A stretch of DNA of 64,000 nt from Polytrichum commune (taxonomy: Eukaryota; Streptophyta; Polytrichopsida; Polytrichales; Polytrichaceae). A model generated the notes under the pieces. The model searched no databases and was not told where the DNA came from. It saw only the letters and a list, made by a program, of their open reading frames with translations. A program made the position numbers and the translations under genes. This document shows positions 62,721 through 64,000 of this stretch, one piece after another. The first letter of the stretch is position 1. Each line of letters opens with the position of its first letter. The DNA lies in NCBI GenBank assembly GCA_950295325.1, contig OX485807.1:44422440-44486439 (forward strand), in the 5' to 3' direction.

Positions 62721-64000
62721 ATTTGCATTAGTATAAACTAGTTATTGATGCACGTTAATACATGCATGCAAATATGATATATTATTGTAGTTTAGATTTT
62801 GGTTACGAACAAACCTAGGAAAATGCTCAGGGAAGACTTGAAATGCAACTTTAGTATCATCTAGGTGTCTCAAATAAGTTTTATTAGGGGAAACATAAGG
62901 TTATTTCATATTATTCTAGGTTTGAAGTGACCATTAGATGAAGATGTAAGGAATAAAGGTTTCAAAATCTTTCAATGCCGGTACATACAATTGTGAAGGT
63001 CGTTCACCTCACTCTAATTTTTCCAAGCAATAATTTGGCATTGAGTTCATTTTAATTGGACCAAGTGCGGTGCACAAACATAGGCACAACCATATTCAAT
63101 TGTCTTGCATAAAGTGACCCATTTTTGTCTCTTTACCAAAGCCAAAGGCACTTTGGCGTTGTCTGTGGTTTCATGTTAATTTAACCTAATTAATTTAACT
63201 TCAAATGTCCGTATAAATACTATGTCAATATCCTCCATAATTCTTTGATTAATCATGAATTTAGTTACACGTTCGGTGTCTCCTCAATCATGTTGCAAAA
63301 GGTGAGAAATAGACCAGGTCCTTTCAGTTTTACTCCTCGTAGTCAATGGTCACAATGTATTGCCCCTTCGGCTTTATCTTGAGGTCTACCAAAGGTTAGA
63401 AACCAAGAACCTCTATGGCACGAGCCTATTGAGCCAATTGCCTTTTCACACTCGAAAATACTTATATTTCAATTCCCCTCTTCTTCAATGCAAACTACTT
63501 TCCACATATTACAATGACATTGGAAGAATTAACCATAGAGAAAAGGCTTTTGCAGAGTATGTAATCTACATACAACCTTAAAGTAATTTGCACACTTGGC
63601 CTACTTTTCAAGTTGATCTTTACTAGTTCTAGGACCAAGAGAATATTACTTGCAGTAGGTAGGCCTTATGTGGCCTCTCCTCTTAATTTATTAACCACTT
63701 GACTATTCTAAGTTCACTTGTATAACACAACTAGAACTACTTGATTGTCACTATCTAAAGAGAAAGATAATCTCCACTTTGACATCTTTTGACTTTTGCA
63801 TCCCAACGACCAATTTGAATTCAAACTGACAAACTATATGATACACAATAGATAACAGGGATGAGAAAATGCCCAATATGATCCAACAGTCAAAATTGCA
63901 TGCCAAGTTGGAAAGTCAATAATAGGGCAACATATCTTACAAATAAATCATTGAACAAATAGACTTAGCAAATATCAAAACATACACAATTTCTTCCAAC
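62721..64000. other. gene-free stretch to the window end
   Basis: AT-rich, no conserved frame, repeat or RNA gene recognised. It may include further decayed sequence of the interrupted retroelement. Confidence 0.4.

Overview
This is nuclear DNA of a land plant. It is intron-rich, with GT-AG splice sites throughout, typical plant housekeeping genes, plant LTR retrotransposons, many MITEs and a short interstitial run of the plant telomere repeat CCCTAAA. GDP-mannose dehydratase is split into three coding exons here. As far as I know the Arabidopsis genes are intronless, so a non-angiosperm (bryophyte, lycophyte, fern or gymnosperm) looks more likely; this is an inference only.

Layout. 1-12 kb is transposon debris: a decayed minus-strand Ptta/En-Spm-type transposase region (about 0.4-6.4 kb), a duplicated 300 bp repeat and a multi-copy 1.4 kb repeat module. 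12.7-17.2 kb (minus) holds diphosphomevalonate decarboxylase (10 exons, 426 aa) with a minisatellite in intron 1. 19.1-22.9 kb (minus) holds the spliceosome protein CWC15 (7 exons, 228 aa). 23-36 kb is a gene-free MITE field with at least ten small inverted-repeat elements of several families, some with clear target-site duplications, and recent tandem duplications. 37.8-40.2 kb (plus) holds GDP-mannose 4,6-dehydratase (3 exons, 353 aa), preceded by a tandemly duplicated 350 bp leader. 41.5-43.2 kb (minus) holds an ARL2/TITAN5-type small GTPase (5 exons, 185 aa), bracketed by two copies of one MITE family. 44.3-46.6 kb holds a truncated 12-oxophytodienoate reductase pseudogene beside a second copy of the 1.4 kb module, the whole flanked by 130 bp direct repeats. 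48.4-49.3 kb (minus) holds mitochondrial ribosomal protein mL41 (3 exons, 91 aa), whose terminal exon is present in three tandem copies. 49.7-64 kb is a nest of retroelements: a gag-bearing element interrupted first by a 5.2 kb inverted-repeat element (6 bp target duplication) and again by a complete 4.38 kb Copia element (LTRs of about 251 bp, target duplication ACTAT).

The five intact genes are unrelated housekeeping functions (isoprenoid precursor supply, splicing, GDP-fucose synthesis, tubulin/ARL2 biology, mitochondrial translation) and do not form a pathway cluster. I found no gene cluster that looks like a new biochemical or defence system. The unusual material is structural: exon triplication, nested insertions that can be dated by reading-frame continuity, gene-fragment-carrying repeats, and a heptad-repeat minisatellite open on both strands. 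All exon boundaries were read by eye from splice sites and checked for phase and total length.
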